Shown piece after piece: positions 18,084 to 27,930 of a stretch of 64,000 bases of DNA. The stretch's first letter is position 1. Each line of letters starts with the position of its first letter. The notes under the pieces were generated by a model. It had not been told where the DNA came from. It worked only from the letters and a program-made list of their open reading frames with translations, and did no database searches. The position numbers and the translations under genes were made by a program. This stretch comes from Carboxylicivirga sp964602515 (GTDB taxonomy: Bacteria > Bacteroidota > Bacteroidia > Bacteroidales > Marinilabiliaceae): contig CAZRRJ010000004.1 of NCBI GenBank assembly GCA_964602515.1, forward strand, positions 186,001 through 250,000. Direction: 5' to 3'.

Positions 18084-20297
18084 CTATTTCCTTTTAATAA
18101 AAATTACACCATTCGAGTCATTCCCCGAATCACCTCTCACCATTGCCTTTATAGTAAAACTCGCCCCGGTTTCATATTGATCTATTGAGAATTTATAAAT
18201 ATTATCTTTTGACTTAATACCTGTAAATCCGGTGTGTAGGTCTTCGGCGATCTTATTGCCATTTTTATAAATTTCTACAGATTGTATTTCTAACTTATGT
18301 GTACCTTCTATATGCCAGAATGATAATTCGTACATTCCGTTCTGGTCTATCTTTCCAGTGGCATTCATCATTAATTCTGTAAATGTTTTACCTCTTATAA
18401 GTGATGGCTTCCATTCATTTAGCAATTGGCCATACGGTTTAAAGCGCTCATATTTTTCAGGAAAATAAAGCGGTAAAGAATACTGTTTACGGGTAACGAC
18501 AGTTATCGCCTGAAAATCGCTTAGTTTTTCAACCCTAACAGGCTTTGTATATACAGGTGAATATGGATTTGGAGGAAGTCCGTCGCTTGTGTAATGTATC
18601 TTTGCTCCTTCTACAACATTGGCAAGCGTTATTTCATATTGTCCGTTCTTTTGTTCTTTACTCATCAGTTTAGGCTGTGGTACACGGTATCCATATCCTG
18701 CCTGATCTAAACGTTGATAATGCGTGAACATGCGCTTCTCAAAATCAAACCATTCTTTATTTTCAACAGGTGTCCAGCATGCTTCTGCCAGAGCTGCCAT
18801 ACGCGGAAAGGTCAGGTAATCGAAATACTTCTCTGATCTGTTCTCATTAATAGGTATAATTTCCTGAAGTATTGTTCCATGAATAAACTGATCAGACCAA
18901 AGTGTAGCATGCCCTCCTAATACTTGTGAACGATACTTTTCATCAATTCCTCTTATCATAGGATTAAATGCGTATACCTTTTCAAGCGAGATAGGAGGTA
19001 GCCATGTTGCTGCTTTAACTTCACCCGGAATTTTACTTTCTGCAACATCAAAATAGCAATAGCCCGTTAGTGCCATTACTACATCATGCCCGTCACGTGT
19101 CCCAGTAATGGCTTTTTCATTATTATGCCATACCATACCTACAGCTTTTTCATTTAAGCCTTTCTCCAACATCTCGTCCCAACCTACAATTGTTTTACCT
19201 TTCTTTTTAACCATTTCCTGGATGCGCTGGGTAAAGTAAACCTGTAATCCAGCTTCATTTTCAAGTCCTAAATCACGCTTTCTTTTCTGGCAATGAGAAC
19301 ACTTTTCCCATCTATCATATTTAGCCTCATCGCCTCCGATATGGATATATTCTGATGGAAATAACTGAAATGTTTCGTCAAATACATCTTCCAAAAATTC
19401 AAATGTAGACTCCTTACCAACACAATATAAATCACGGCTTATAAAATGTTGTAAAGGCACTTTAAAATCCCTTTCGGTACATGAGAGATGTGGATAAGCA
19501 GCAATGGCAGCTAAAGTATGTGCCGGTATCTCAATCTCCGGGATAATCTCAACATTACGCAGTGCTGCATATGCTACCATTTCTCTAATATCATCTTGCG
19601 TATAATAACCTCCGGTTCGTTCATGCCCTTCTCCCCTAAAACCTCCAATTGATGTCAGTTTTGGATATTTCTTTACTTCCAGTCGCCAGCCTGCATCATC
19701 TATCAGGTGTAAATGCAAAACATTCATCTTATACATACCCATCATATCAATTAAATGCATTACATAGTCTTTATCATAGAAATAACGACTGGCATCCAGC
19801 ATCATTCCACGCCAAGGATACAAGGGTGCGTCTTCAATTTCAGCACCCTGTATTTTCCAATCTACATTACGCTGACGTTGTTTACTATATATAGCAACAG
19901 GCATGAGCTGCAGCATGGTTTGTATACCATTAAATACCCCGGCTTCTGTTTGACCTGTTATAATAACCTGCTTGCTATTTATTGTCAAATGATAGGCTTC
20001 TTTATTACCACTAATTGTAGTATCTATGTTTAAAAATATACAATTCTTTCTGGCTTTGGCACTTTCCTGTATTTCCAAATCCCATCCTGTAGGTGCAGCA
20101 ATACGTTCAAATAAGAGATTTGCCATCGGCCTTAGCTGACGGTGATAAAGTATTTTTGTATTTCCTTGAAGAGGAAAACTATGGGTACCTTCGATGTACT
20201 TTTGTGGTTTTGGAATAATATCTCCTGCATAGTTTTTTATCGGCACAATTAACAATAATACCAACGCCATCATTAGTTTTATTCGATTCATTTGCAT
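18084..20297 (-). CDS. GH20 beta-N-acetylhexosaminidase, secreted
   Basis: 737 residues; first gene of the GH20 pair. Signal peptide MNRIKLMMALVLLLIVPIKNYAG (ATG at 20291 or 20297). GH20b domain about 30-150, catalytic barrel about 155-500 with HIGGDEAKYDRW (catalytic Asp323, Glu324), then a chitobiase-type beta domain (IHYTSDGLPPNPYSPVYT) and a C-terminal beta-sandwich of about 140 residues. It resembles the family of the downstream gene but lacks the lipobox and PA14. The pair probably trims terminal amino sugars from oligosaccharides in sequence, together with the lyase gene upstream. Confidence 0.92.
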   Translation of the reverse strand: MQMNRIKLMMALVLLLIVPIKNYAGDIIPKPQKYIEGTHSFPLQGNTKILYHRQLRPMANLLFERIAAPTGWDLEIQESAKARKNCIFLNIDTTISGNKEAYHLTINSKQVIITGQTEAGVFNGIQTMLQLMPVAIYSKQRQRNVDWKIQGAEIEDAPLYPWRGMMLDASRYFYDKDYVMHLIDMMGMYKMNVLHLHLIDDAGWRLEVKKYPKLTSIGGFRGEGHERTGGYYTQDDIREMVAYAALRNVEIIPEIEIPAHTLAAIAAYPHLSCTERDFKVPLQHFISRDLYCVGKESTFEFLEDVFDETFQLFPSEYIHIGGDEAKYDRWEKCSHCQKRKRDLGLENEAGLQVYFTQRIQEMVKKKGKTIVGWDEMLEKGLNEKAVGMVWHNNEKAITGTRDGHDVVMALTGYCYFDVAESKIPGEVKAATWLPPISLEKVYAFNPMIRGIDEKYRSQVLGGHATLWSDQFIHGTILQEIIPINENRSEKYFDYLTFPRMAALAEACWTPVENKEWFDFEKRMFTHYQRLDQAGYGYRVPQPKLMSKEQKNGQYEITLANVVEGAKIHYTSDGLPPNPYSPVYTKPVRVEKLSDFQAITVVTRKQYSLPLYFPEKYERFKPYGQLLNEWKPSLIRGKTFTELMMNATGKIDQNGMYELSFWHIEGTHKLEIQSVEIYKNGNKIAEDLHTGFTGIKSKDNIYKFSIDQYETGASFTIKAMVRGDSGNDSNGVIFIKRK

Positions 20298-20873
20298 ATG
20301 CTTTTATTATTAAAATCTATTACATTTTACGAACACACCCCTACATTTTCTTTTTTACTAAGGATATTAATAAAACTCCGAAAGGATTTACTTCGTAAAA
20401 ATACTTTACACTGCCTTTTTATAAAAATAACACATTAAATGAATTGTACTTTTGGGATGAATGGTACCTTTTTACACTAAAACACAATAACAGTACTCTA
20501 TCCAATACTAATACATTACCCCATTTATTAACCACATTACTCCTTTATTCAATATATCATAAACACAATAATTCTAATAACAAGCACAAGCAATGCTGCA
20601 TTAGCATCAATCCTTATTACATAAATCCCCTAGATTCTGGAAAAACTATTGGCTTATATTACTTATAAATATTGCGTTTTCTTTACCCCCCTGGTCACTT
20701 CCTTAAGTTCTATACATAGTGAATTATGCAAACAGCATTTAAATCGGTATCTCAAATAATTATAAGTCCTATAATTATTTAATCAAGATCAGTTAACCTT
20801 TTTTGACAATATTATTTGTCAAAAATCCCATAAAAATATTTGAAATAACATATCAAACTGTTTTACACGTATC
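20298..20873. other. Intergenic region between GH20 pair and lyase
   Basis: About 575 bp, A+T-rich. It should hold the promoter of the GH20 pair, but I could not find a minus-strand TAnnTTTG with confidence. A plus-strand TACTTTTG at 20447-20454 precedes only a low-complexity frame (20444-20668, His/Asn-rich) that I do not accept as a gene. Confidence 0.5.
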
Positions 20874-23030
20874 TTATTCCTTTATCAGGTGGATGATACT
20901 TTTACCCTCTGATTTTTCAATTAACACAACTTCTCCTTGAACAAATTGATTATCTACTTTAAAAAAATGTGTTGCCGGAGCAGGAGAATCATGTACTACC
21001 ATCAGAATATATTCTTTATTATCCAAACTAATTTTTACTGCTTCAGCATAGTTATCAGAAAGTAATTTCTCATTACGATTGTAAACTGGAATTTGTTCAT
21101 ATTCTAGTTCTGTCTGATCCGGAAAATAAAGAAGTGAGATAAACGAAGTAAAACCTTTATTTTTTAGATATACCTCAGCCCTTACAGTCTCTTGTTTTAA
21201 ATTATATTCCGGGGACCACCATGCCTCTGTTAACTTAATGTCTACCGTTTTTACCGGTTGAATTCGCAAATTATTATCTTTATATGTTGTTGTTAATCCA
21301 CCGTCAACAACATCCACTTTCTTATTAGGAAAGTTAAAATATTGAGAGTAAGTATGTACTTCTTTCCCTTGGAAGCTATCAAAAACCAACCAGATATTTG
21401 GCTTTAAAAATAACAATCGCCTTTTCATTGATACAGGATCTTCCAAGCGCTTATAGGCGGTATTCTCAGCCTCTCCATAATCAAAAGTAGTACTTATATT
21501 TGTATAGATACCTTGCGAACGGGCTTCGTATTTATTAACCCATGAATTAGCATAAACCGAATTTGGCAAATGGTCGACCCCAAGCGTATTATGGCTTATA
21601 TTACTTTTAAACAAATCTCGCCACTCATTATTAACGTACGTATAACGTCCTCCATCAACCAGGTAATCTCTATGATTAGCATAAATTGTAAAATGAAGGA
21701 TATTATCATGCCCGTGCCCACACCCTAACTTTTTCAAATGAAATCCGGTATATGTTGCATTTTCCTGCCAAGTATCCCGCATATAAAAATCACCAGAACC
21801 TTTCTGGTACACAGATAAAAAATCAGGTTCTTTTACTGCAAGTCCTGTATACTCTTTTGCTTGTTTAATTCCTGCTGATAAAAATGTTTCGTAATCTAAC
21901 TTTTTAAATGCTCGTGATTTTATAACCGGGTCTTTAAACAAATGTGCTGCTGTTGTGAGTATACCGCGTAGGTTAGTATCATCACTATCACCTAGTAAAG
22001 GTTGATGATAATTAGGCTTTTGCCACTTAATATTAGCATAAGCCATATCTTTTATTTTTTGCACCATCCCCTGAGGAAGTTCAATATGGCGACATTGAGC
22101 ACTTTTCTTAATATTTAAATAACAATGAAACACTTCATTATGATACATCGGAGACTGTTCCCATTGACTGCCATCATCCAAAATTTGCAAATTAATACAT
22201 GTATTTAGTTTATTAATAGCATCCTGTTGCCATTGAGAAGCCTCTTTAAATTCTGTGAAGTAACATGCCAGAGTAAAAAGACCATTATACTCTATTACCC
22301 CCCAATTGCTGGTTTGCGAGAAGTTAGAAAATGAACTGTTAATATATTCTCCATGTTGATGCAATGAACGAATAAACAAAGCCATAAATTCTGGTGTAAT
22401 ATATTTTGACCCTTTTAAATATTCATAAGCTTTTATCCAGTTCTCACATCTAATGCCTGCTTCTATTCTTCGCCATGTGTAGTTTTTCAAATTATCACCC
22501 AAAGGGTTTTCAGCAACCCAATGCGTTACCTGATCAACAAACGCTTTGGCATATTTCTCTTTTCCAGTTAAGAAGTAAGCTTTTCCAAGATCGACCCAAA
22601 ATTTATGTCTATTTAACATATAACACCACTCAAAATCACCATTAGGCATTGCTTTCCAGTCTATTTCACCTTTGAACTGATGAGGGATATTTGTTTTTTC
22701 CATATCCCAATCATTTCTGAACAAAAAATATTGATCAAGTACCTGATCAGCAACATTAATACTATTTTCTACATCTTCTTTATATGTAGACTTTATATAT
22801 GCAATATCACGCTTTGTTACTTTTAAATACAAATTGTCTTTGGTTTGAAAGTGAATCATCAACTCTTTTAAAGCTTCAACTTTATCCCCTTTTTTATGGG
22901 CATCACTAATTGCCTTAAGCTGCAACTGACTGTAATCAAAGCAATCAAATACATCACTATTATTACTTTGTGCAAAAACACCAAAGGTTACAAAACAGAA
23001 AATCAGAAAAATTACTTTACTTAATTCCAT
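20874..23030 (-). CDS. Heparinase II/III family polysaccharide lyase
   Basis: 718 residues, signal peptide (VIFLIFCFVTFGVFAQ). Residues about 25-345 form the alpha/alpha toroid of the heparinase II/III N-domain (RNDWDMEKT, NYTWRRIEAGIR, NRHKFWVDLGKAYFLTG), and from about 380 to the end comes the beta-sheet heparinase II/III domain. Candidate catalytic residues line up with those of PL12 heparinase III: Asn242 (TSNWGVIEYNG), Tyr296 (SPMYHNEVF) and His439/His441 (LGCGHGHDNILHF), which would cut uronate-containing chains by beta-elimination. The substrate could be heparan sulphate, another glycosaminoglycan or a marine uronic-acid glycan; the neighbouring hexosaminidases favour an amino-sugar-containing chain. 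No sulphatase, SusC/D or regulator is nearby. Confidence 0.87.
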   Translation of the reverse strand: MELSKVIFLIFCFVTFGVFAQSNNSDVFDCFDYSQLQLKAISDAHKKGDKVEALKELMIHFQTKDNLYLKVTKRDIAYIKSTYKEDVENSINVADQVLDQYFLFRNDWDMEKTNIPHQFKGEIDWKAMPNGDFEWCYMLNRHKFWVDLGKAYFLTGKEKYAKAFVDQVTHWVAENPLGDNLKNYTWRRIEAGIRCENWIKAYEYLKGSKYITPEFMALFIRSLHQHGEYINSSFSNFSQTSNWGVIEYNGLFTLACYFTEFKEASQWQQDAINKLNTCINLQILDDGSQWEQSPMYHNEVFHCYLNIKKSAQCRHIELPQGMVQKIKDMAYANIKWQKPNYHQPLLGDSDDTNLRGILTTAAHLFKDPVIKSRAFKKLDYETFLSAGIKQAKEYTGLAVKEPDFLSVYQKGSGDFYMRDTWQENATYTGFHLKKLGCGHGHDNILHFTIYANHRDYLVDGGRYTYVNNEWRDLFKSNISHNTLGVDHLPNSVYANSWVNKYEARSQGIYTNISTTFDYGEAENTAYKRLEDPVSMKRRLLFLKPNIWLVFDSFQGKEVHTYSQYFNFPNKKVDVVDGGLTTTYKDNNLRIQPVKTVDIKLTEAWWSPEYNLKQETVRAEVYLKNKGFTSFISLLYFPDQTELEYEQIPVYNRNEKLLSDNYAEAVKISLDNKEYILMVVHDSPAPATHFFKVDNQFVQGEVVLIEKSEGKSIIHLIKE

Positions 23031-24007
23031 AGTTATCTTTTACTTAACTTATTTTCATTACCTTACAAAGTGCCAATATAATAATAATTTAACAGATTAA
23101 AACAGGAATCACATGACTGAAACGAAAGAGAGTAAACTTTATAAGATTTATTTTTATTTTCAATAAGTTTTTAAACAATTTTCATGCTGCACAATCTATT
23201 ATACTTGGCTATAACTTTAATATGAAACCTCATATTACCTATAAACAAATGCCCACCCTATACATCTGCAACTACATCATTAATAGACTAAAAGAATATA
23301 ACGAAAAAAAGTTTTCTTGACCATACTCCCAATATGAGCGAAAATATACAATTGCAAAAAAATTGAGAAACGCTAAAATGGAACGTGACATTAAAAAAAC
23401 AACCAGTATCTTCTCCGTGAGCGATGGAAAATCTACTAAATTGTTAAGTAAAGCAACTATTACCCATAGCTCAAAAGTGAGCCATCCAAACGCTGGATTG
23501 AGACGAGAAGTTGCTGGCGAAGATAAACGAAGTTTTTGAGTTCAAATAAAGGAGTTACGGAAGTCCATTAATTACACAAGAACCGAGGGGAGGGGGCATG
23601 AGCACCAGGCTTCCTAACAACGAACAGCAAGGATGATGAAGTCGGCAGGGATAAAAGACAAAACGAAAAAGGAAGCTTATTACCACAACAGATTCGAGAT
23701 ACAATTGCCCAATTGTTCCAAATAAAAATAAACATCAAGTACCTTTTGCACACTAATAAAATCTTAGATACAATCGGTGAATTACGAACGTATTCCGGCT
23801 TTAAATCTGAATTACAAACGATCCACTCCACTCGATGTTTTGTATTAAGTATATCTTCTTTTAGGAATAACTTGAAAATTATTTCAATACGTTCGGCATT
23901 AAGGCATAATTCAACAACCCCAATTTCCACAATACTTTCAGCCCTTATTAAAAAAACTGTCATTTAGCTTATTCCTACAAGAAAAATTCACACCATTACA
24001 AAAAATC
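23031..24007. other. Gene-poor block with short frames of unknown nature
   Basis: About 980 bp. A 53-codon frame (23378-23539, plus; begins MERDIKKTTSIFSVSDGK) has reasonable composition but no family I know. After it comes a G-rich block (23575-23660) that stands out from the A+T-rich surroundings. A plus-strand frame is open from about 23606 to 23967, and an overlapping minus-strand frame covers 23568-23963; neither looks like a conserved protein. The block is probably decayed mobile or accessory DNA. Confidence 0.4.
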
Positions 24008-24424
24008 TCACTCACATTTTTTATATATGGTACAATCTAATTCCGGCAAAAGATCGAAGAGTACCATTAATTCTTCCATTATTATATCTTTTTGATTTCC
24101 ATCAAAGTTTGCATTAAAGATGGTATCATTGAAACAATCCCAATCGAGCTTGGTAAATCCTTCAGAATTAAGTTTCTTTTCAAGTAGCCCCTTCACTATA
24201 AACATAAACTCCTTACGCAAAGGCAACACACCTCTTTTTGCTTCAAAAAATAATATTCGACTAATTATCAACAACTCATCATCACATATACTATCTATAC
24301 TATGATTAAAATCAATCTTAATATTCCAATTTGCCAACTCAGAATACAATCGTTCTACTGACTGATTAGTTTTATCAGTCACATCAACACCTGCGTTCAA
24401 TAAGAAATTATATAAAGTCATCAT
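24008..24424 (-). CDS. Small acidic cytoplasmic protein, unknown
   Basis: 138 residues (ATG at 24424 or one codon in). No signal peptide or membrane helix; rich in Asp, Glu and Leu and predicted helical throughout (DDELLIISRILFFEAKRG; EELMVLFDLLPELDC). It has the look of a small immunity-like or accessory protein, but I recognise no family, so that remains a guess. It sits in decayed accessory DNA about 190 bp downstream of another small unknown gene on the same strand. Confidence 0.6.
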   Translation of the reverse strand: MMTLYNFLLNAGVDVTDKTNQSVERLYSELANWNIKIDFNHSIDSICDDELLIISRILFFEAKRGVLPLRKEFMFIVKGLLEKKLNSEGFTKLDWDCFNDTIFNANFDGNQKDIIMEELMVLFDLLPELDCTIYKKCE

Positions 24425-24616
24425 TTAATTTTTATACCACCTACTGATTCTTAAATGCAGGACATACGTTATGATGAATCAAAACCTACATTATCTCAAC
24501 AACAAATATTTTATACACTAGATGCAAAAGCTTCATATGAAATCAATTTTCCGGCGATCTACTATCATAATCCGCTTTCACACCTAGATTTTCTTAACTC
24601 CTTAAAATATTAAACC

Positions 24617-25018
24617 TTACTTCTTAACTATATCATAAGTAACTGGCCTTTTTTTAGCCTGAAAACCACCTTTATTAAGTTTATTATTAAACTTATAACG
24701 ATAGTGGCGAGATATATTACGTACAAACTCACCTCTTCTGCCCGAACAGCTTGTCGTTCTAACTTTACATGACACCTCACTTCTAACTTCATACGTACTA
24801 ATGATGCACTTCCCTTTTTTGAGATCTTTCTTCGAAACACCCCTGTCGATATTGGCTGAATCATTGATTAACATTACATCATATTGGCTTAAACGTTCAA
24901 TAATTTCAGAAGGTATTATAAGATTATTTAACGCTACATAATAAGTGTTCACAGCCTTTGCATAAAACGAAATTATACAGAGACTCAACAATACTCCAAC
25001 AGATGAAAATGATTTCAT
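24617..25018 (-). CDS. Small secreted basic protein, unknown
   Basis: 133 residues with a signal peptide (SVGVLLSLCIISFYAKAVN). The mature protein is short; it carries two cysteines close together (CKVRTTSC) and is strongly basic at the C-terminus (RHYRYKFNNKLNKGGFQAKKR). No family recognised. Same strand as the small acidic gene and in the same accessory region; a secreted basic and a cytoplasmic acidic protein side by side could be an effector-immunity pair, but nothing in the sequence proves that. Confidence 0.6.
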   Translation of the reverse strand: MKSFSSVGVLLSLCIISFYAKAVNTYYVALNNLIIPSEIIERLSQYDVMLINDSANIDRGVSKKDLKKGKCIISTYEVRSEVSCKVRTTSCSGRRGEFVRNISRHYRYKFNNKLNKGGFQAKKRPVTYDIVKK

Positions 25019-26499
25019 TAAATGATTTTGAGTTTATAAATTATGAAACGAGATTAGACATAGCATTTCAAAAACACAACTTTGTTAGCTTGATAAACAA
25101 AAACCTAATCTTAAAAAAATTTACTTTAAGCAAGTAAAACTCTTCTCTAGTTTACTTATTTAACACCTTGTTTTACTTTTTAAGTATTAATTAAGTAATT
25201 TATGTACAAATTGCAAATCATCTCACATTCCACAAATAATTTCCACCTAAAATACAATTCTCTTACGTTGAAATTTGACCTCAATAATCAAAAAAATAAG
25301 ATAAAGTGAGCATTAACAATGTTTAGGGCTATCGTTCTAAAGCGAATATACAAATTTATGTGACAATAAAAAAATGATCGTTAGGCAGATTAGATTTTTT
25401 TACAAAATTCCCACTTATTATTATATTATATTTATTGATACATAACATATTTACTATAACTCATACATTTAAATATTATCACATACAGGCATATAAATAC
25501 CATTCCCAATACTCTTACCACCTCTTACAATCTTTATCATTAAACTTAAATAATACAGCACATCCTCACATTTAAATCAACTTCCTAAAAAACATCACTT
25601 TATCTCAACAATACATATTTGAAAAAAATATTTTAATATATCTTACCACCTTATACGAAAGGTCGGATATTTCTGTAAAATCTTCAACAGGCATTTCATT
25701 ATTATATGCATTAATAATTATGCAGGCAAATCCCTTACCTACGTCCAACTTATCAAAAGAAACACATACACAAGCCATTTTAAGCTAAAAAAAACTTATC
25801 AACATCCTGTCTCTTCGTAAAGTCATACTCACAATACATCTCTATGAAAATTAAAACATAAACAGCAAAGCACAAATAACGTTTAAGTCAATATGACAAT
25901 CTGTAAAAACTCCTTTAAAGTGTTCGAATGTTAGTTTTAAAAACATTACACGCTCTCTCAGCAAGCCTCCATTGATTCACCACACATTATCACCTCCATT
26001 CCCAAATAAGAAACCGTTACTGTTCTCCTAATTTTACAGATTTATATGAACTAATCTATAAAGAATACCTTCTGCAAACCCCAACTATTTGATATCAGTT
26101 CTTTTATAACCTCTTTATAAAACCTTATATCCAATGGTCTTTCCTTAAATATAAGATTTAAAAAAACTTATCTAAATCATTACACTACCAGAACAGAAGC
26201 TCTAGCTCACCAGCCCTTCCCAACACTAAACCTAACATTAAATACCCCCATTCTTGTAATGTGAGTTCTATTTAATTTTTAAAACTCATATTGAAGCAAA
26301 TATTTGATTTGCAAAACAAACATATGATAACACTGGAAGAGAAATAGCGTAGTGTTTCAAAAAAAATTGACGCTGTAAATCAGTTTTTCATTCTAATCTT
26401 CATCGTTCCACATACAAACAGGAGTTTTCTTCGCGCAATTGAGTATCATGTAAAAAAATAGCTCCAAAACTTAAATTGCTCATCTTTGTACACTACAAG
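25019..26499. other. Long A+T-rich gene-free stretch
   Basis: About 1.5 kb with no frame above 60 codons and no RNA gene I can fold. One minus-strand frame of 58 codons (25602-25778) is listed separately. Otherwise it looks like decayed DNA beside the transposon remnant and tRNA cluster. Confidence 0.6.
25602..25778 (-). CDS. Possible 58-residue small protein or gene remnant
   Basis: ATG at 25778, stop at 25602. The peptide opens MACVCVSFDKLDVGKGFACI and continues with NNEMPVEDFTEISDLSYKVV, which has a protein-like mix of residues, unlike the surrounding A+T-rich frames. No family known. It could be the 5' part of a decayed gene. Confidence 0.25.
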
Positions 26500-26501
26500 A
26501 G

Positions 26502-27363
26502 TTGATAATACCACAGGGCATATTGGATTATTTTGAGATTACAAGTTTTAACCAGGGAAACAATGAGCAATAATTTACTACAAAACATTGATAATCTTTA
26601 TGAATAAGAAAAACATTATTCCCAAGGAGCGATATAAGACCAGCAGCTTTATGAAACCAAAATTAATAAACGATTACCTGCTATTAGCATACTGATTACT
26701 TTAATTACCAAAAGACAGTACTGGGATATCTAAATAGATGGACAATTCCAAAAAAGCAAATAGAGACTAGAACAATCTAGCACGTAGCATACTGCTATTT
26801 TTTTTTAAAATTAGTCTATATTAATACCATCAACTATCAAAGTCTGCAAATTTACCTTAGTGCTAACAGACATAAATTTCAGCACCAATACACAGAGAAA
26901 CTAAGTAATTTCTACACTTGAGATCTGAATTACGTTCCTGAAGCTTTGCCTAATGGAGATACTCGCTGTCAATAGTTTGCCTGAAGCAGGTACTTGTTGT
27001 TTATACTATTGAAACAATGGAAAGGAGTACAGATACTTTTTCAACTATATCCAGATATTGAAAAAGCCTATACACTTTCGTATAAGCTTTACGAAATCTA
27101 CAATCGTTTTTTTAACACCTAGCATAGCCAGAACCAGGTTGACACATTGGCTTAACAAAATTGAACAGTCCGTTTTTAATGCCTTTGCCACCATACGGTG
27201 CACTTTTGAAACACATCATACTACCATTATCTAATACTTTAAGACAGGATCATCAATGCGACAGCTGAATCATTTAATGTGAAAACAAAAGGCTTTAGAG
27301 GCGATTTAAGGATATAACGGAGTCAAGTTTTATTACAAACTATATGTAAAAATTTATGCCTAG
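26502..27363 (+). pseudogene. Decayed ISAon1/ISL3-like transposon (orfA and transposase remnants)
   Basis: Two blocks in order. At 26502-26700 the frame TTG ATA ATA CCA... reads LIIPQGILDYFEITSFNQG, then in another frame KKNIIPKERYKTSSF, which match the start of the small first ORF of ISAon1-type elements of Bacteroidota. At about 27015-27363 pieces in several frames read FQLYPDIEKAYTLSYKLYEI, RTRLTHWLNKIEQSVFNAFA, INATAESFNVKTKGFRGDL and GVKFYYKLYVKIYA, the C-terminal DDE region of ISL3-like transposases (usual form ...NRSTNASAESFNAKIKAF). Stops and frameshifts break every piece, so the element cannot move. A promoter-like ATCTTTG lies just upstream of the first block. Terminal repeats were not found. 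Confidence 0.8.
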
Positions 27364-27426
27364 ACCTAAAATCTGGGCGTAACTCGCGATCCTAATAATT
27401 AAAATATCAGATATATTTTAAAACAA

Positions 27427-27454
27427 AAAGAGCTTCGTAAATACAAAGCTCTTT
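27427..27454 (-). terminator. Terminator of the distal tRNA-Pro
   Basis: Arms AAAGAGCTT and AAAGCTCTTT; on the minus strand it lies 4 nt after the tRNA and is followed by TTTGTTTT. Confidence 0.8.
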
Positions 27455-27458
27455 CGTG

Positions 27459-27533
27459 TCGGGGTACCAGGATTCGAACCTGGGACCCCCTGGTCCCAAA
27501 CCAGGTGCGCTAACCGGACTGCGCTACACCCCG
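27459..27533 (-). tRNA. tRNA-Pro (anticodon TGG), distal copy
   Basis: Acceptor CGGGGTG pairs with TACCCCG; anticodon stem CCTGG/CCAGG with loop TTTGGGA gives TGG; T arm TTCGAAT; discriminator A. Identical over the tRNA body to the copy at 27667-27741. CCA not encoded. Confidence 0.96.
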
Positions 27534-27630
27534 AGATATTGTTATTTTTTTTGTAAGCCTATATTCTGCTTACTTCTAAACCATCGGAACACCACAACCG
27601 ATAATTAATATTTCAAATTCATTTTAAAAT

Positions 27631-27664
27631 AAAAAGAGCTTTGTGATATACTCAGCTCTTTTTT
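27631..27664 (-). terminator. Hairpin after the proximal tRNA-Pro
   Basis: Arms AAAAAGAGCT and AGCTCTTTTT, 2 nt after the tRNA on the minus strand. Same design as the terminator after the other copy, so the duplication included the terminator. It may attenuate read-through into the distal copy. Confidence 0.75.
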
Positions 27665-27666
27665 TG

Positions 27667-27741
27667 TCGGGGTACCAGGATTCGAACCTGGGACCCCCTG
27701 GTCCCAAACCAGGTGCGCTAACCGGACTGCGCTACACCCCG
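27667..27741 (-). tRNA. tRNA-Pro (anticodon TGG), proximal copy
   Basis: Same sequence and fold as the copy 208 bp downstream: anticodon TGG in a 7-nt loop, acceptor stem CGGGGTG/TACCCCG. It reads most or all proline codons when U34 is modified. It follows tRNA-Ser by 21 bp on the same strand. Confidence 0.96.
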
Positions 27742-27762
27742 AATAATGAATTTAAAAGTTGC

Positions 27763-27848
27763 GGAGGGAGGGGGATTCGAACCCCCGGTACGGTTGCCCG
27801 TACGTCAGTTTAGCAAACTGGTGGTTTCAGCCACTCACCCATCTCTCC
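27763..27848 (-). tRNA. tRNA-Ser (anticodon GCT)
   Basis: Type II tRNA with a long variable arm (CGTACGG/CCGTACC). Anticodon loop TTGCTAA gives GCT, reading AGU/AGC. T arm GGGGG TTCGAAT CCCCC; discriminator G. The acceptor stem GGAGAGA/TCCCTCC has one A-C mismatch at pair 5-68. First of the Ser-Pro-Pro transcription unit. Confidence 0.95.
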
Positions 27849-27922
27849 TTTTTACTTCTTTCTTTAAAGAAAAACAACTGCTCTGCTTCCTCTATCCTAC
27901 GTCCTCTTTGCGATTGCGATTG

Positions 27923-27930
27923 CAAAAGTA
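27923..27930 (-). promoter_or_regulatory. Promoter of the tRNA Ser-Pro-Pro cluster
   Basis: On the minus strand TACTTTTG matches TAnnTTTG, with TTGG about 19 nt upstream. It lies about 75 nt before the tRNA-Ser. Confidence 0.7.

Noticed and set aside
20444..20668. Plus-strand frame of 74 codons after a TACTTTTG box
   Set aside because: Low-complexity (His, Asn, Leu, Ser), no homologous features; probably chance.
23330..23700. Possible group II intron remnant
   Set aside because: I looked for domain V (AGC triad and GAAA loop) and reverse-transcriptase motifs and found none.
23568..23963. Minus-strand frame of 131 codons
   Set aside because: It overlaps a second long frame on the other strand; neither has coding character or a known domain, so no gene was called.
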